Position numbers and translations under genes: made by a program | Notes under the pieces: generated by a model | The model's input: only the letters and a program-made list of their open reading frames with translations | Databases searched by the model: none | Told to the model about the DNA's origin: nothing | Shown here: piece after piece, positions 1 to 7,176 of the stretch | Layout: each line of letters begins with the position of its first letter | Position numbering within the stretch: position 1 is the first letter of the stretch | NCBI GenBank assembly: GCA_001563325.1 | Contig: LRSK01000239.1 | Location: 1 to 12,722, forward strand | Origin: Candidatus Thorarchaeota archaeon SMTZ1-83 | GTDB taxonomy: Archaea; Asgardarchaeota; Thorarchaeia; Thorarchaeales; Thorarchaeaceae | Direction of reading: 5' to 3' | Length of the DNA stretch: 12,722 nucleotides

Positions 1-62
1 CTCTAATGCGATCCCGAAGGACTGCATTACAAGCTGCTTCTACCTCTAAGAAGTAGAAAACT
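1..62 (-). other. 16S rRNA 3' trailer with two hairpins
   Basis: On the minus strand, after the anti-SD, TTCTAC (58-53) pairs with GTAGAA (43-38) around a 9-nt loop. Next TAATGC (29-24) pairs with GCATTA (9-4), with an inner UCC-UUCG-GGA cap. These are probably processing or spacer structures of the pre-rRNA. The trailer stretch 39-46 is also complementary over 8 bp to leader 2392-2399, which could start the archaeal 16S processing stem, but the local hairpin competes with it. Confidence 0.5.
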
Positions 63-72
63 TAGGAGGTGA

Positions 73-104
73 TTGATGGAAGACGAGAGTGACTCTCATC
101 CTCT
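73..104 (-). other. Putative 32-nt BHB mini-intron just before the anti-Shine-Dalgarno sequence
   Basis: Canonical archaeal 16S ends in GCGG-TGGATCACCTCCT. Here GCGGATGGA (ending at 105) and TCACCTCCT (from 72) are separated by 32 nt. Exon GAUG pairs with intron CAUC (4 perfect bp). Three-nt bulges GA|A and AA|U flank that helix, and the intron closes with an 11-bp uninterrupted stem (two G-U pairs) and a UCA loop. Cutting each bulge after its second base gives GCGGAUGGAUCACCUCC, the expected mature sequence. Helix 45 with its GGAA loop lies intact just upstream. The downstream exon is about 10 nt and consists of the anti-SD. An unspliced extra hairpin is the alternative. Confidence 0.75.
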
Positions 105-286
105 TCCATCCGCAGCTTCCGCTACGGATACCTTGTTACGACTTCTCCCTACTTGCGACCCCAAGATTCGTCATCGCCCAATGGACGACACCTCACCCCA
201 AAGCCGCTCGCATGGAGCGACGGGCGGTGTGTGCAAGAAGCAGGGACGTATTCTCCGTGCGATAGTGACACACGGATACTAGGGAT

Positions 287-316
287 CTCCCGAGACCAGT
301 CGAAATGACAGGTCTT
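287..316 (-). other. Putative 30-nt BHB mini-intron in 16S rRNA (near E. coli 1333)
   Basis: The conserved rRNA string CCTGGAATCCCTAG is interrupted by 30 nt: exon CCTGGA ends at 317 and exon ATCCCTAG resumes at 286. Exon CCUG pairs with intron CGGG (4 bp, one G-U). Bulge GA|A follows on the 5' side and bulge AG|A on the 3' side. The intron interior is AGACC/GGUCU, a U-U mismatch, GUC/GAC and a 5-nt loop AUUUC. Cutting each bulge after its second base restores canonical rRNA exactly. The exon-exon helix is weak, so this is a relaxed BHB. The alternative is an unspliced rRNA expansion hairpin. Confidence 0.72.
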
Positions 317-570
317 TCCAGGTTCACGGGGGTGAGTTCCAACCCCCGATCCCAACTACGACGAGGTTTCGCGATTGACTTCACCTTTCGGTGTCGTGAC
401 GCATTGTCCTCGCCATTGTAGCACGCGTGTGGCCCCGCCCATATCGCGGCATACGGACCTACCGTGGCCCCCACCTTCCTCCAGCTTTTCGCTGGCGGTC
501 CCCCTAGTGTGCCCCGACGGAGCCGAAGCTCCCGGCTGGCAACTAGGTGGCAGGGATCTCATTCGTTGCA

Positions 571-678
571 GCACTTAAGCTGATACCTCACGGCACGAAT
601 TTACGATGGCCATGCACCAGCTCTGCACTTAAGCTGATACCTCACGGCACGAATTTACGATGGCCATGCACCAGCTCT
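571..678. repeat. Perfect 54-bp tandem duplication within 16S rRNA
   Basis: Copies 571-624 and 625-678 are identical. On the rRNA strand the unit runs from AGAGCTGGTGCATGG to CAGCTTAAGTGC, which corresponds to the conserved head region around E. coli 1050-1100 (helices 34-36). One copy gives a normal rRNA path (GCTGAGAGCTGGTGC ... TTAAGTGCTGCAACG). Two copies would place an extra 54 nt in the universally conserved core. I found no convincing BHB register that would splice one copy out. A recent duplication or an assembly error are both possible. Confidence 0.97.
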
Positions 679-768
679 CAGCTCGTCGAGCAAGATCATC
701 AGTCTGGCTCTCATTCGGCTGTCTGGGCGGGTAAGTTTTCCGGCGTTGAGTCCAATTAAACCGCAAGC

Positions 769-1551
<783 letters not shown>

Positions 1552-2366
1552 TTCAGTCTTGCGACCGTACTTCCCAAGCGGCCCGTTTATCGCTTTCGCT
1601 ACAGCACCGCAGTGGCTCGTGGCCAATGCAACACTTAACGGGCATCGTTTACGCCCAGGACTACTCGGGTATCTAATCCGATTCGCTCCCCTGGGTTTCG
1701 TCCCTCACCGTCGGGGACGCGTTCTCGGCGACCGCCTTCGCCACTGGTGGTCCTCCATAGATCATTAGATTTCACCCTTACCTATGGAATACCGTCACCG
1801 TCTCCCGCTCCCAAGTAAGGCGGTATCCCTACCAGGCCGACCGTTGGGCGGCCGGATTTAAGCAGGGACCTACCAAACCGGCTACGGACGCTTTAAGCTC
1901 AATAATTGTGGACACCACTCGAAGAGCTGGTTTTACCGCGGCGGCTGGCACCAGCCTTGCCCTCTCCTTTCTAGCGCTCCTCCCTACGGATGCGCCACAG
2001 ATGGAGTTATCCCCCATCACTCGGCTTGGCCCACTCGTGCTTTCGCACATTGGTGAGGTTTCGTAACTGCTGCACCCCGTGGGGCTAGGGCCCTTGTCTC
2101 AGTGCCCTTCTCCGGGCCACGACTTACATCGCCCGTTCGGGGCGGCGGAGAGCCCAACATACCTAGGGCACCCATATCGGAGCAACATCATTTCCAGAAC
2201 AATGCTCCTACGGCGGATTAACGCCAGTTTCCCGGCGGTGTCCGCCTCCACAGGGTAGGTTAGCGACACTACTGAGCCGTTCGCGACGGACTCGGATGCG
2301 AGCCCGTTCCACTTGCATGTCTTAACCCCAAGCCGATAGCAGTGTCCTCTAGCAGGATCAACTAGA

Positions 2367-2664
2367 GTTGATCACAATCATGCACCTTGGCAAGGTAGAT
2401 TGGAGTAGTATCAACCTAGTGCACGACCTTTTGACACACTTGAACTTAGCTTGATGAAGTACAGGCGTAACGGGGATAGTTGGTGAACTTACCCAATTAA
2501 TACCTGCACACTGCTGAGCGTATCTTAGACACGAGGGGATTCCGGCACATTTGCACCGGTCTATCTCACGTCCGCATCTTGTTTTCGCGCCTGGAAATCG
2601 CGGGCCATCATCGCTTGGCACTCGCCGACAGCATCAGGCCTGACACCGTTAGGGCGCGAAGGCA
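2367..2664 (-). other. 16S rRNA 5' leader (no gene seen)
   Basis: This roughly 300-nt stretch lies between the predicted rRNA transcription start and the mature 16S 5' end. No credible coding region was found; the one open frame here is low-complexity in composition and has no recognisable motif. It contains a small palindromic hairpin, ACCTTGCCAAGGT (2386-2398), next to the stretch complementary to the 3' trailer. It is most simply the pre-rRNA leader. Confidence 0.6.
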
Positions 2665-2685
2665 GAATCAATCCTGAGTAATTCC

Positions 2686-2700
2686 GATAAAAAGCTTTCC
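2686..2700 (-). promoter_or_regulatory. rRNA promoter (BRE + TATA box)
   Basis: The minus strand reads GGAAAGCTTTTTATC, an archaeal purine-rich BRE followed by a TATA-like core. The start of transcription would fall about 25 bp downstream, near 2662-2666, giving a leader of about 300 nt before 16S. It lies about 50 bp after the tatD stop codon, so the rRNA can be transcribed independently of that gene. Confidence 0.65.
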
Positions 2701-2752
2701 AAGGGACCGAAGGAAACGGTGAAAGGGAGTCCCAAACTGGCTCGTGAGTCGG

Positions 2753-3544
2753 TCACTGACCACCAAGCGTCCTGCGGAACTTCGAGAGTCGACTGTCACC
2801 CCTCAAAAGCCGAAGGAAGTTGGACCTTGCTCTGTCACTGACTTCTTCTGGAGTTGTGCTCCTCAATACCGCTAGGTTCTCTATGACCTCTCTTAGTGAA
2901 ACTGAAGGCATTCTACTAGGCGGCCTATTGGGCCCATCAGTTTCGACGAGCATCAAGTCATCAGGAACGATTGCTGATATTTTGCGCCTCTCTTCCCATC
3001 CTGGTATCTCGGATTTGTATTCGTCCCGGTAGCTCCTATCAAACGAGTAGAAGAAACCGCGGTCAATGATCTTATTCGCCAATTCAAGGGGGCCATAATA
3101 ATCATGGAATATCACTCTAGACACCGAATAGTTGTCAAGTATTGATAGTACCTCTGACTCCGCCCCTGCGACATGGAGTGTCATTATTGTGTCATGCTTT
3201 TGAGCTGCCTCGAGAAAGGTTTCAAGTAGATCCACCTGTAGTGGGTACTTCGAGGCGTCCTCTTCATAGAGATGGTCTAGCCCAATTTCACCCAACATAA
3301 GTGCCTTCTCGGCGATGGCTCCAATTGATTCCAATTTGCTCATGTGTTCTGACGCCACTGCCGGGTGAACGCCAAATGCAGGCAATATCAAGTCTGAGAG
3401 CCCGGCAATCTCCAGGGTCCTCTCATACTCTGGAATGTTACAGGAAACAGCTCCGACCAGGATGCCCTCGTTTGTAATATCCTCCAAGGCATCATCAAAG
3501 TCCTCCACATACTTGTGGAAGTGATTGTGAGTGTCAACATACAT
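2753..3544 (-). CDS. TatD-family metal-dependent hydrolase
   Basis: Amidohydrolase-fold TIM-barrel enzyme of the TatD family, whose members are metal-dependent (mostly DNA) hydrolases. With the ATG at 3544 the protein is 263 aa, the usual family size. The metal-site residues appear in order: D4-x-H6-x-H8 in VDTHNHFH at the N-terminus, GVHPAVA, the metal-bridging glutamate in LGEIGLDH, a histidine in TLHVAG, a histidine in VIFHDYYG, and the late aspartate in VETDGPN. The frame is open to a TTG at 3550, but ATG 3544 is preferred because AGGTGA (3558-3553) sits 8-9 nt upstream. It lies about 70 bp downstream of the zinc-ribbon gene in the same direction and could be co-transcribed. Family assignment is firm; the natural substrate is unknown. 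Confidence 0.92.
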   Translation of the reverse strand: MYVDTHNHFHKYVEDFDDALEDITNEGILVGAVSCNIPEYERTLEIAGLSDLILPAFGVHPAVASEHMSKLESIGAIAEKALMLGEIGLDHLYEEDASKYPLQVDLLETFLEAAQKHDTIMTLHVAGAESEVLSILDNYSVSRVIFHDYYGPLELANKIIDRGFFYSFDRSYRDEYKSEIPGWEERRKISAIVPDDLMLVETDGPNRPPSRMPSVSLREVIENLAVLRSTTPEEVSDRARSNFLRLLRGDSRLSKFRRTLGGQ

Positions 3545-3614
3545 TGCCAAGCTTCACCTAGGCTCTGAAGTCCAGAATAGTCTGGATATGACCTTTCTTT
3601 TCGACGCATGGGGG

Positions 3615-4115
3615 CTATTGATTGTCAGACGTTAGTGTACTACCACATTCAGCACATGTAACACGGTGACCTCGTTTCAGCTTGACCAAGTCCTCGTGTG
3701 GGAGAGTAGAGAGACACCAAGGACACAGTACTCGGTGTTCACTGCTTGAGGAGGAAACCGGAATGGTCTCGCCCCAATCATCCATTTGCGGGAGCGTATC
3801 CGCTGCATAGGAAGGGCCAGAGTACGTATCACTGGTAGATGAGTCGAGCTGCTTCTTCAGACAAGTGAGGCATAGCCGCACCGGGCTTAGTCCCTGCCGC
3901 TCCATCCTCGTGATGGCATTTCGACGTAGTCGCTCTATTCGGCGGCCGCAAGACTCGCATGTAGCACGTTCTGAGGCCCTTCGATCCATCTCCTGCAACA
4001 TGCAAGAATCGCATAGGAGTGGATACCGTCCTTGGCCCCTTCGGTAGACCTGCTCTGCTGAACGGCTCACAGAAGCGCCACATCTGGAACAGAGTGACAA
4101 AGAGGTAACTCTCAC
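3615..4115 (-). CDS. Small multi-zinc-ribbon protein, function unknown
   Basis: A 166-aa soluble, basic protein with six CxxC knuckles: C9/C12, C35/C38, C53/C56, C82/C85, C131/C134 and C154/C157. They pair naturally into three zinc-binding modules. The first two lie in the arginine-rich N-terminal half. A Ser/Thr/Asp-rich linker (about residues 90-126, with a run of five serines) leads to a C-terminal zinc ribbon CPWC...CAEC. Such proteins usually bind nucleic acid or act as protein adaptors, but I do not recognise this one. The GTG start at 4115 is supported by a TATA-like element about 25 bp upstream, which would make the mRNA leaderless; no SD is visible. TatD lies immediately downstream on the same strand. 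Confidence 0.8.
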   Translation of the reverse strand: MRVTSLSLCSRCGASVSRSAEQVYRRGQGRYPLLCDSCMLQEMDRRASERATCESCGRRIERLRRNAITRMERQGLSPVRLCLTCLKKQLDSSTSDTYSGPSYAADTLPQMDDWGETIPVSSSSSEHRVLCPWCLSTLPHEDLVKLKRGHRVTCAECGSTLTSDNQ

Positions 4116-4132
4116 ATTTCTAACTCAGTATT

Positions 4133-4144
4133 CTGTTTTAAGAC
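4133..4144 (-). promoter_or_regulatory. TATA-type promoter of the zinc-ribbon gene
   Basis: The minus strand reads GTCTTAAAACAG, a TATA-like core centred near 4138-4140. A start of transcription 25 bp downstream would coincide with the GTG at 4115, consistent with a leaderless transcript. Confidence 0.5.
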
Positions 4145-4179
4145 ATTGCAGGCAATTGGCAAGAACAAGGTGATGGAAG

Positions 4180-4206
4180 GGCGGGGGAAGCCCCCGCCTT
4201 TCTTTC
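4180..4206 (+). terminator. GC-rich hairpin with pyrimidine tail
   Basis: GGCGGGGG (4180-4187) pairs with CCCCCGCC (4191-4198) over an AAG loop, followed by TTTCTTTC on the plus strand. It looks like a terminator, but no plus-strand gene precedes it. On the minus strand it lies upstream of the zinc-ribbon promoter. It may insulate the two divergent transcription units or end an unannotated small RNA. Confidence 0.4.
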
Positions 4207-4407
4207 GCAGAGGCAGGAGATAACTGTCCACTGCGTGCAGCCGTCGAATTCTTCCATCTGTGTGACCAAAACTACGTACTAAGAATATAAAGAGTGAATG
4301 AACGATGACTCTGTATGATTCGTCTAGAAAGACTCTCCGCAAAAGAACCAGAGAGTGAGCAGGCACCGCTCTGGAGTGTAGGATTCACCACCAATTCACT
4401 CAATTGT

Positions 4408-4418
4408 CATATATGAAT
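4408..4418 (+). promoter_or_regulatory. TATA-type promoter of the membrane protein/winged-helix pair
   Basis: TCATATATGAA is a near-consensus archaeal TATA box. Transcription would start near 4438, leaving a leader of about 33 nt that includes AGGAAAGG (4454-4461), an SD-like sequence 9 nt before ATG 4471. Confidence 0.6.
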
Positions 4419-4470
4419 CATCCAATCACAATAAAGACGTAAGGGCGAAGTCTAGGAAAGGCGTACATCA

Positions 4471-5103
4471 ATGCAGCCAGAAGCGTTCCCACTAATCAGA
4501 CTCGACCTAGCATTCGAAAGCATCAGCGGCATCATCGCCTTGATAATCGCATATTACGCCACAAAGGCATACAATCTGACAGACCAGAAGAGACTTGCTG
4601 ATCTTTCGACTGGCTTCTTTGTACTAGCAATTGGGATGTTCAGTCATGTGATCGGAACTTGGTATTTCTATGTCAGGCTTGGCATAGAAGGTGATATCGT
4701 TCCTGAGGTCAGGACCACAATGACGATAGTCACCCTCGTCTATCACTTTCTCCAGATAATGGCATACGGACTATTTGTCCTTTCCACCCGGAGGGGTGGA
4801 AGAGCAAGACAGCCTGAGATGGTCACGTTGATGGCACTACCCGTATTGCTTGATTCCAATCTGGAACTCATCACAATCTTGTTAATGCTGGTTGTGGTCG
4901 TACAGGCGTTGATGAACTACGCCACTGTGAGGAGTCGATTCGCACTCTATGTTTTTTCAGGATTCTTCCTCATCTTCCTGAATCATTTGGTCCTCATGAC
5001 GGCGGAAGAGAATGTATTGAGATATCTTCTCAGTCAGGGATTGCAGTTCCTAGGCTTCATAGCGCTCTTGTTAATGGTATACAAGGTAGGCCGAGAGGAA
5101 TGA
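4471..5103 (+). CDS. Integral membrane protein (6-7 TM), function unknown
   Basis: A 210-aa polytopic membrane protein. Hydrophobic segments fall at about residues 15-33, 46-68, 82-104, 116-126 (weak), 130-152, 158-179 and 187-206, with short charged loops and a charged C-terminal tail. No enzymatic motif is evident. The first segment followed by AxxAY, a polar loop and a second segment GFFxLAxGM recalls small archaeal membrane proteins often found beside winged-helix regulators, but I cannot name the family. Its stop overlaps the next gene's start by 4 bp (ATGA), so the two are translationally coupled. That suggests a sensor-regulator pair, or a membrane protein whose expression is self-controlled. 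No SD-less or truncated features were seen; the ATG 4471 start has an SD-like AGGAAAGG. Confidence 0.85.
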   Translation: MQPEAFPLIRLDLAFESISGIIALIIAYYATKAYNLTDQKRLADLSTGFFVLAIGMFSHVIGTWYFYVRLGIEGDIVPEVRTTMTIVTLVYHFLQIMAYGLFVLSTRRGGRARQPEMVTLMALPVLLDSNLELITILLMLVVVVQALMNYATVRSRFALYVFSGFFLIFLNHLVLMTAEENVLRYLLSQGLQFLGFIALLLMVYKVGREE

Positions 5104-5390
5104 GTAGAAAGCGGGCGTATCGCTCCAAGATGCGCATCCTCGCAGACATGATGCGCACCATCCAGAGTGAGGGTGAGGACGGTGCAGGCCCGACAAAGAT
5201 TCTCTACAGTGCCAACCTTTCACATGATCGACTTACTCAATATCTTGAGGAGCTGATTGAGAAGGAGCTCATCCGAGAAGCCGAGGAAAATGGGAACAGA
5301 GTTTACTTGTTGACCGAGAAGGGGCGGGATTTCTTAAGAGAATTCGTCAGAATCGAGAGGTTCTCAGAGGCATTCGGAATCGAGATTTGA
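5100..5390 (+). CDS. Winged-helix DNA-binding protein (HTH_45-like)
   Basis: A 96-aa protein almost entirely made of one winged-helix domain. Residues about 8-25 form helix 1 (RSKMRILADMMRTIQ) and a polar loop follows. GPTKILYSANLSHDRLTQYL (about 31-50) matches the archaeal helix 2-turn-recognition helix pattern, where TKI-Y-ANLS is typical. ELIEKELI (about 52-59) precedes the wing, and YLLTEKGRDFLREF (about 69-82) is the characteristic strand-helix end. It is probably a transcription regulator, acting as a dimer on nearby or own promoters. The ATG overlaps the stop of the membrane-protein gene (ATGA at 5100-5103), so the two genes are co-translated. The assignment to the HTH_45 family is from memory of its pattern; the DNA target is unknown. 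Confidence 0.85.
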   Translation: MSRKRAYRSKMRILADMMRTIQSEGEDGAGPTKILYSANLSHDRLTQYLEELIEKELIREAEENGNRVYLLTEKGRDFLREFVRIERFSEAFGIEI

Positions 5391-5420
5391 GATAGGTGTG
5401 GAACAGACTGAATAGACAAG

Positions 5421-5428
5421 ATTTTAAG
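5421..5428 (+). promoter_or_regulatory. TATA box for tRNA-Ala
   Basis: ATTTTAAG lies about 34 bp before the mature tRNA 5' end, placing transcription start near 5450 with a short leader to be removed by RNase P. Confidence 0.5.
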
Positions 5429-5458
5429 AATCACGCCTTGGTGTGTCCTGTCAGACAT

Positions 5459-5565
5459 GGGCCGGTAGATCAGCCTGGTAGATCGTTCGGTTCGCAAACC
5501 TAGTGGATTATTCCGTAGGTCGAATGTCCGAAAGGTCGTGAGTTCGAATCTCGCCCGGTCCACCA
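5459..5565 (+). tRNA. tRNA-Ala(CGC) with a 30-nt intron
   Basis: Cloverleaf: acceptor GGGCCGG (5459-5465) with CCGGTCC (5555-5561), including the G3-U70 pair that specifies alanine. D stem is GATC/GATC with a GG-containing loop. Anticodon stem is TTCGG (5486-5490) with CCGAA (5528-5532), and the loop TTCGCA plus T38 gives anticodon CGC. Variable loop is AGGTC. T stem is GTGAG/CTCGC with loop TTCGAAT. Discriminator A, and CCA is encoded in the DNA (5563-5565). The intron follows position 37, the canonical archaeal site. The DUF302 gene begins about 50 bp downstream. Confidence 0.96.
5497..5526 (+). other. tRNA-Ala intron (30 nt, 37/38, bulge-helix-bulge)
   Basis: Exon UUCG (tRNA positions 32-35) pairs with intron CGAA (5521-5524). 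The 5' bulge CA|A and 3' bulge UG|U flank that 4-bp helix, and intron ACCUA pairs with UAGGU around a 13-nt loop. Cutting each bulge after its second base gives the exact 37/38 junction. This is a clean substrate for the archaeal tRNA splicing endonuclease. Confidence 0.95.
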
Positions 5566-5589
5566 TCTAGATTTGTCAGACGGCAATGC

Positions 5590-5598
5590 ATTTTATCA
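5590..5598 (+). promoter_or_regulatory. TATA box for the DUF302 gene
   Basis: ATTTTATCA, centred near 5594, lies 25 bp before the ATG at 5619. This implies a leaderless mRNA and supports that start over the upstream in-frame ATG at 5586, which lies in front of the TATA box. Confidence 0.5.
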
Positions 5599-5618
5599 GT
5601 TCCTTTCCAGTTCAAGAT

Positions 5619-6014
5619 ATGCCAGAAATCTTACGTAAAGAGACGAAGATGAGTTTCGAGGATACGGTAAAGAGGGTTGAAGCACTCTCTGAGGAGGAGG
5701 GCTTTACAGTACTGTTGATCAGGGCCATGCATGGTATGTTCAAGAAGAAACTCGGTATTGATGATTATCCGAAGAGAACACTCATACTTGCATGCTCCGC
5801 AGATCTTGCTAAGAAGGCGATGGATGTGTCGGCAGACATGTCGCTCTTGATGCCATGTAGCTTCGTAGTTTCTGAGGAAGACGGCAAGGTGATTGTTTCC
5901 CATTCTTCCATAATGAAGATGGGCGTGGAGCTTGGTTTCGCCCCAGAGGGGCCAATGAAGCCGGTCATAGAAGAAACAGGAGAACGTGTGCACAAGGTCT
6001 GGGACAGACTATAG
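5619..6014 (+). CDS. DUF302 domain protein
   Basis: A 131-aa soluble protein that is essentially one DUF302 domain. FEDTVKRVEALSEEEGFTVL (about residues 13-32) forms the first helix and strand. KKKLGIDDYPKRTLILACSA continues the family pattern, including the cysteine. The typical segment LLMPCSFVVSEEDGKVIVS carries the second conserved cysteine. The C-terminus adds about 35 residues. The biochemical role of DUF302 proteins is not established; they are often linked to redox or heavy-metal stress contexts. The frame opens at ATG 5586, but ATG 5619 is chosen because a TATA-like element lies 25 bp upstream of it and the earlier start has no ribosome-binding site. It sits between tRNA-Ala and the aldolase gene. 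Confidence 0.85.
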   Translation: MPEILRKETKMSFEDTVKRVEALSEEEGFTVLLIRAMHGMFKKKLGIDDYPKRTLILACSADLAKKAMDVSADMSLLMPCSFVVSEEDGKVIVSHSSIMKMGVELGFAPEGPMKPVIEETGERVHKVWDRL

Positions 6015-6108
6015 ACAAAGAGCTAGACACTCACATCCAACGAAACTTACACTGGATAACACACGACGAAGAGTATGACGGTCAAATAGTATGTGATGAC
6101 GGCCACTT

Positions 6109-6118
6109 CGTGTATATG
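6109..6118 (+). promoter_or_regulatory. Possible TATA box upstream of the aldolase
   Basis: GTGTATATGC in the 214-bp gap before the aldolase is the best TATA-like match there, with predicted initiation near 6139 and a leader of about 90 nt. No other feature is seen in this gap. Confidence 0.3.
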
Positions 6119-6228
6119 CAGCGTATCAGGTTCTCCCAGGTTCTCAGAGTAGAGGAATCATCGCTTGGGAAAACTTGAAAGCCCGAATGTAGAGCAGTTC
6201 ACAGACACTGCTAAGAGGTTGACATAGA

Positions 6229-7119
6229 ATGGTGCTGAATCTTGATGACTTGGATTACCTAAGCCTCGGGAAGCGGACAAGGCTTCACAGGCTCATGTAC
6301 GAGCATGGTCCCGGCAATGGCCGCATGCTAATCCTTCCAATAGACCAGGGAATGGAGCACGGACCTGTATCGTTCTTCCCGAACCCTCCAAGTGAAGACC
6401 CCGAGTTCCAGTTCAAGCTCGCACACGAAGGCGGCTATTCTGGTATTGCTCTTCATCTAGGTTTGGCGGAGAAGTATGGCGCCAAGTATGCCGGAAGAGT
6501 TCCAATTGTATTGAAAGTGAATGGTAAGACCAAGATACCCTCTGATACCCATGCACTGTCCCCCATGACAGCATCGGTAGAGGATGCTGTGAGAGTTGGT
6601 GCCGATGCCATTGGATATACTCTCTATGTAGGCAGTCCCAGACAAGTGGAGGACTTGAATCAATTCAGGAGAGTAAAGGCGGATGCGGACCGTTATGGCA
6701 TGCCCATCATCCTCTGGTCATACCCTCGTGGAGAGGCCGTCGACAAGAAGGGCGGCAAGAAGTCACTCTATGCCGTAGACTACGCCGCCAGAGTCGCCAA
6801 TGAATTGGGTGCTGATGCTGTCAAGCTAAACGTACCGGAGGACAATCCTAAGACGCGGTCCAAACAACCAGAGCCATATGACACCTTGGAACTGGACTAT
6901 GAGGAGAGGGTCAGGAAAGTCATCAAGTCCGCGGGAAAGACGCTGGTACTCTTCTCAGGAGGCAGCATGCTCAACGATGAGGACCTGATATATCGGGCAA
7001 GGACATGTCTTGAACAGGGTGCAGCAGGTCTGTTGTTCGGTCGCAACCTCTGGCAGCGGAAATGGGAAGATGCCCTAGAGATTACCAAGAAACTGAAAGA
7101 GTTGATGCTGGAACTGTAG
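6229..7119 (+). CDS. fbaB: Class I fructose-bisphosphate aldolase (FbaB/DhnA type)
   Basis: Schiff-base aldolase converting fructose 1,6-bisphosphate to dihydroxyacetone phosphate and glyceraldehyde 3-phosphate (reversible) in glycolysis and gluconeogenesis. It has 296 aa, in the normal range. Diagnostic features are LPIDQGMEHGP (about 36-46, with D39), FPNPPSEDPEFQFKLAHEGG matching the FbaB pattern, PIVLKVNGK (92-100), LWSYPRG (162-168, with the catalytic-region Tyr 165), the Schiff-base lysine K199 in GADAVKLNVPE, and phosphate-binding FSGGS (242-246) and LLFGRNLWQR (268-277). The start ATG 6229 has AGAGGTTGA (6214-6222) upstream as a partial SD. The related aminodeoxyheptulosonate synthase has the same fold, but the NPP...DP segment favours FbaB. 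The next gene begins immediately after the stop codon, suggesting an operon with the OsmC pair. Confidence 0.9.
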   Translation: MVLNLDDLDYLSLGKRTRLHRLMYEHGPGNGRMLILPIDQGMEHGPVSFFPNPPSEDPEFQFKLAHEGGYSGIALHLGLAEKYGAKYAGRVPIVLKVNGKTKIPSDTHALSPMTASVEDAVRVGADAIGYTLYVGSPRQVEDLNQFRRVKADADRYGMPIILWSYPRGEAVDKKGGKKSLYAVDYAARVANELGADAVKLNVPEDNPKTRSKQPEPYDTLELDYEERVRKVIKSAGKTLVLFSGGSMLNDEDLIYRARTCLEQGAAGLLFGRNLWQRKWEDALEITKKLKELMLEL

Positions 7120-7176
7120 GTGAATCACGTTCCCAAAGCCTTTTCCAGTGGTTTCAATGTAGGCAGAGTGATGCAA

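Larger units (their letters stand above)
4116..4470. other. Divergent intergenic region (355 bp)
   Basis: This lies between the zinc-ribbon gene (leftward) and the membrane-protein gene (rightward). It holds a promoter for each gene at its two ends and the GC-rich hairpin 4180-4198. An 84-codon open frame on the minus strand across the region lacks any recognisable domain and overlaps the zinc-ribbon start, so it is not called a gene. Confidence 0.6.

Noticed and set aside
571..678. 54-bp repeat as a spliced BHB intron
   Set aside because: Every register needs a self-complementary 4-mer; the best one (UGCA) is followed by only three intron pairs and a mismatch.
2358..2621. 87-codon open frame in the 16S leader
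   Set aside because: Runs into the mature 16S 5' end, has no motif and lies in the pre-rRNA leader.
4112..4366. 84-codon open frame in the divergent intergenic region
   Set aside because: No recognisable domain, crosses the GC hairpin and the zinc-ribbon promoter, overlaps the zinc-ribbon start and lacks an SD.
5303..5566. 87-codon open frame opposite the tRNA
   Set aside because: It is the reverse strand of tRNA-Ala and the winged-helix gene; typical tRNA shadow.
5586..5618. Upstream ATG for the DUF302 gene
   Set aside because: It precedes the TATA-like element and has no SD; the domain is complete from ATG 5619.
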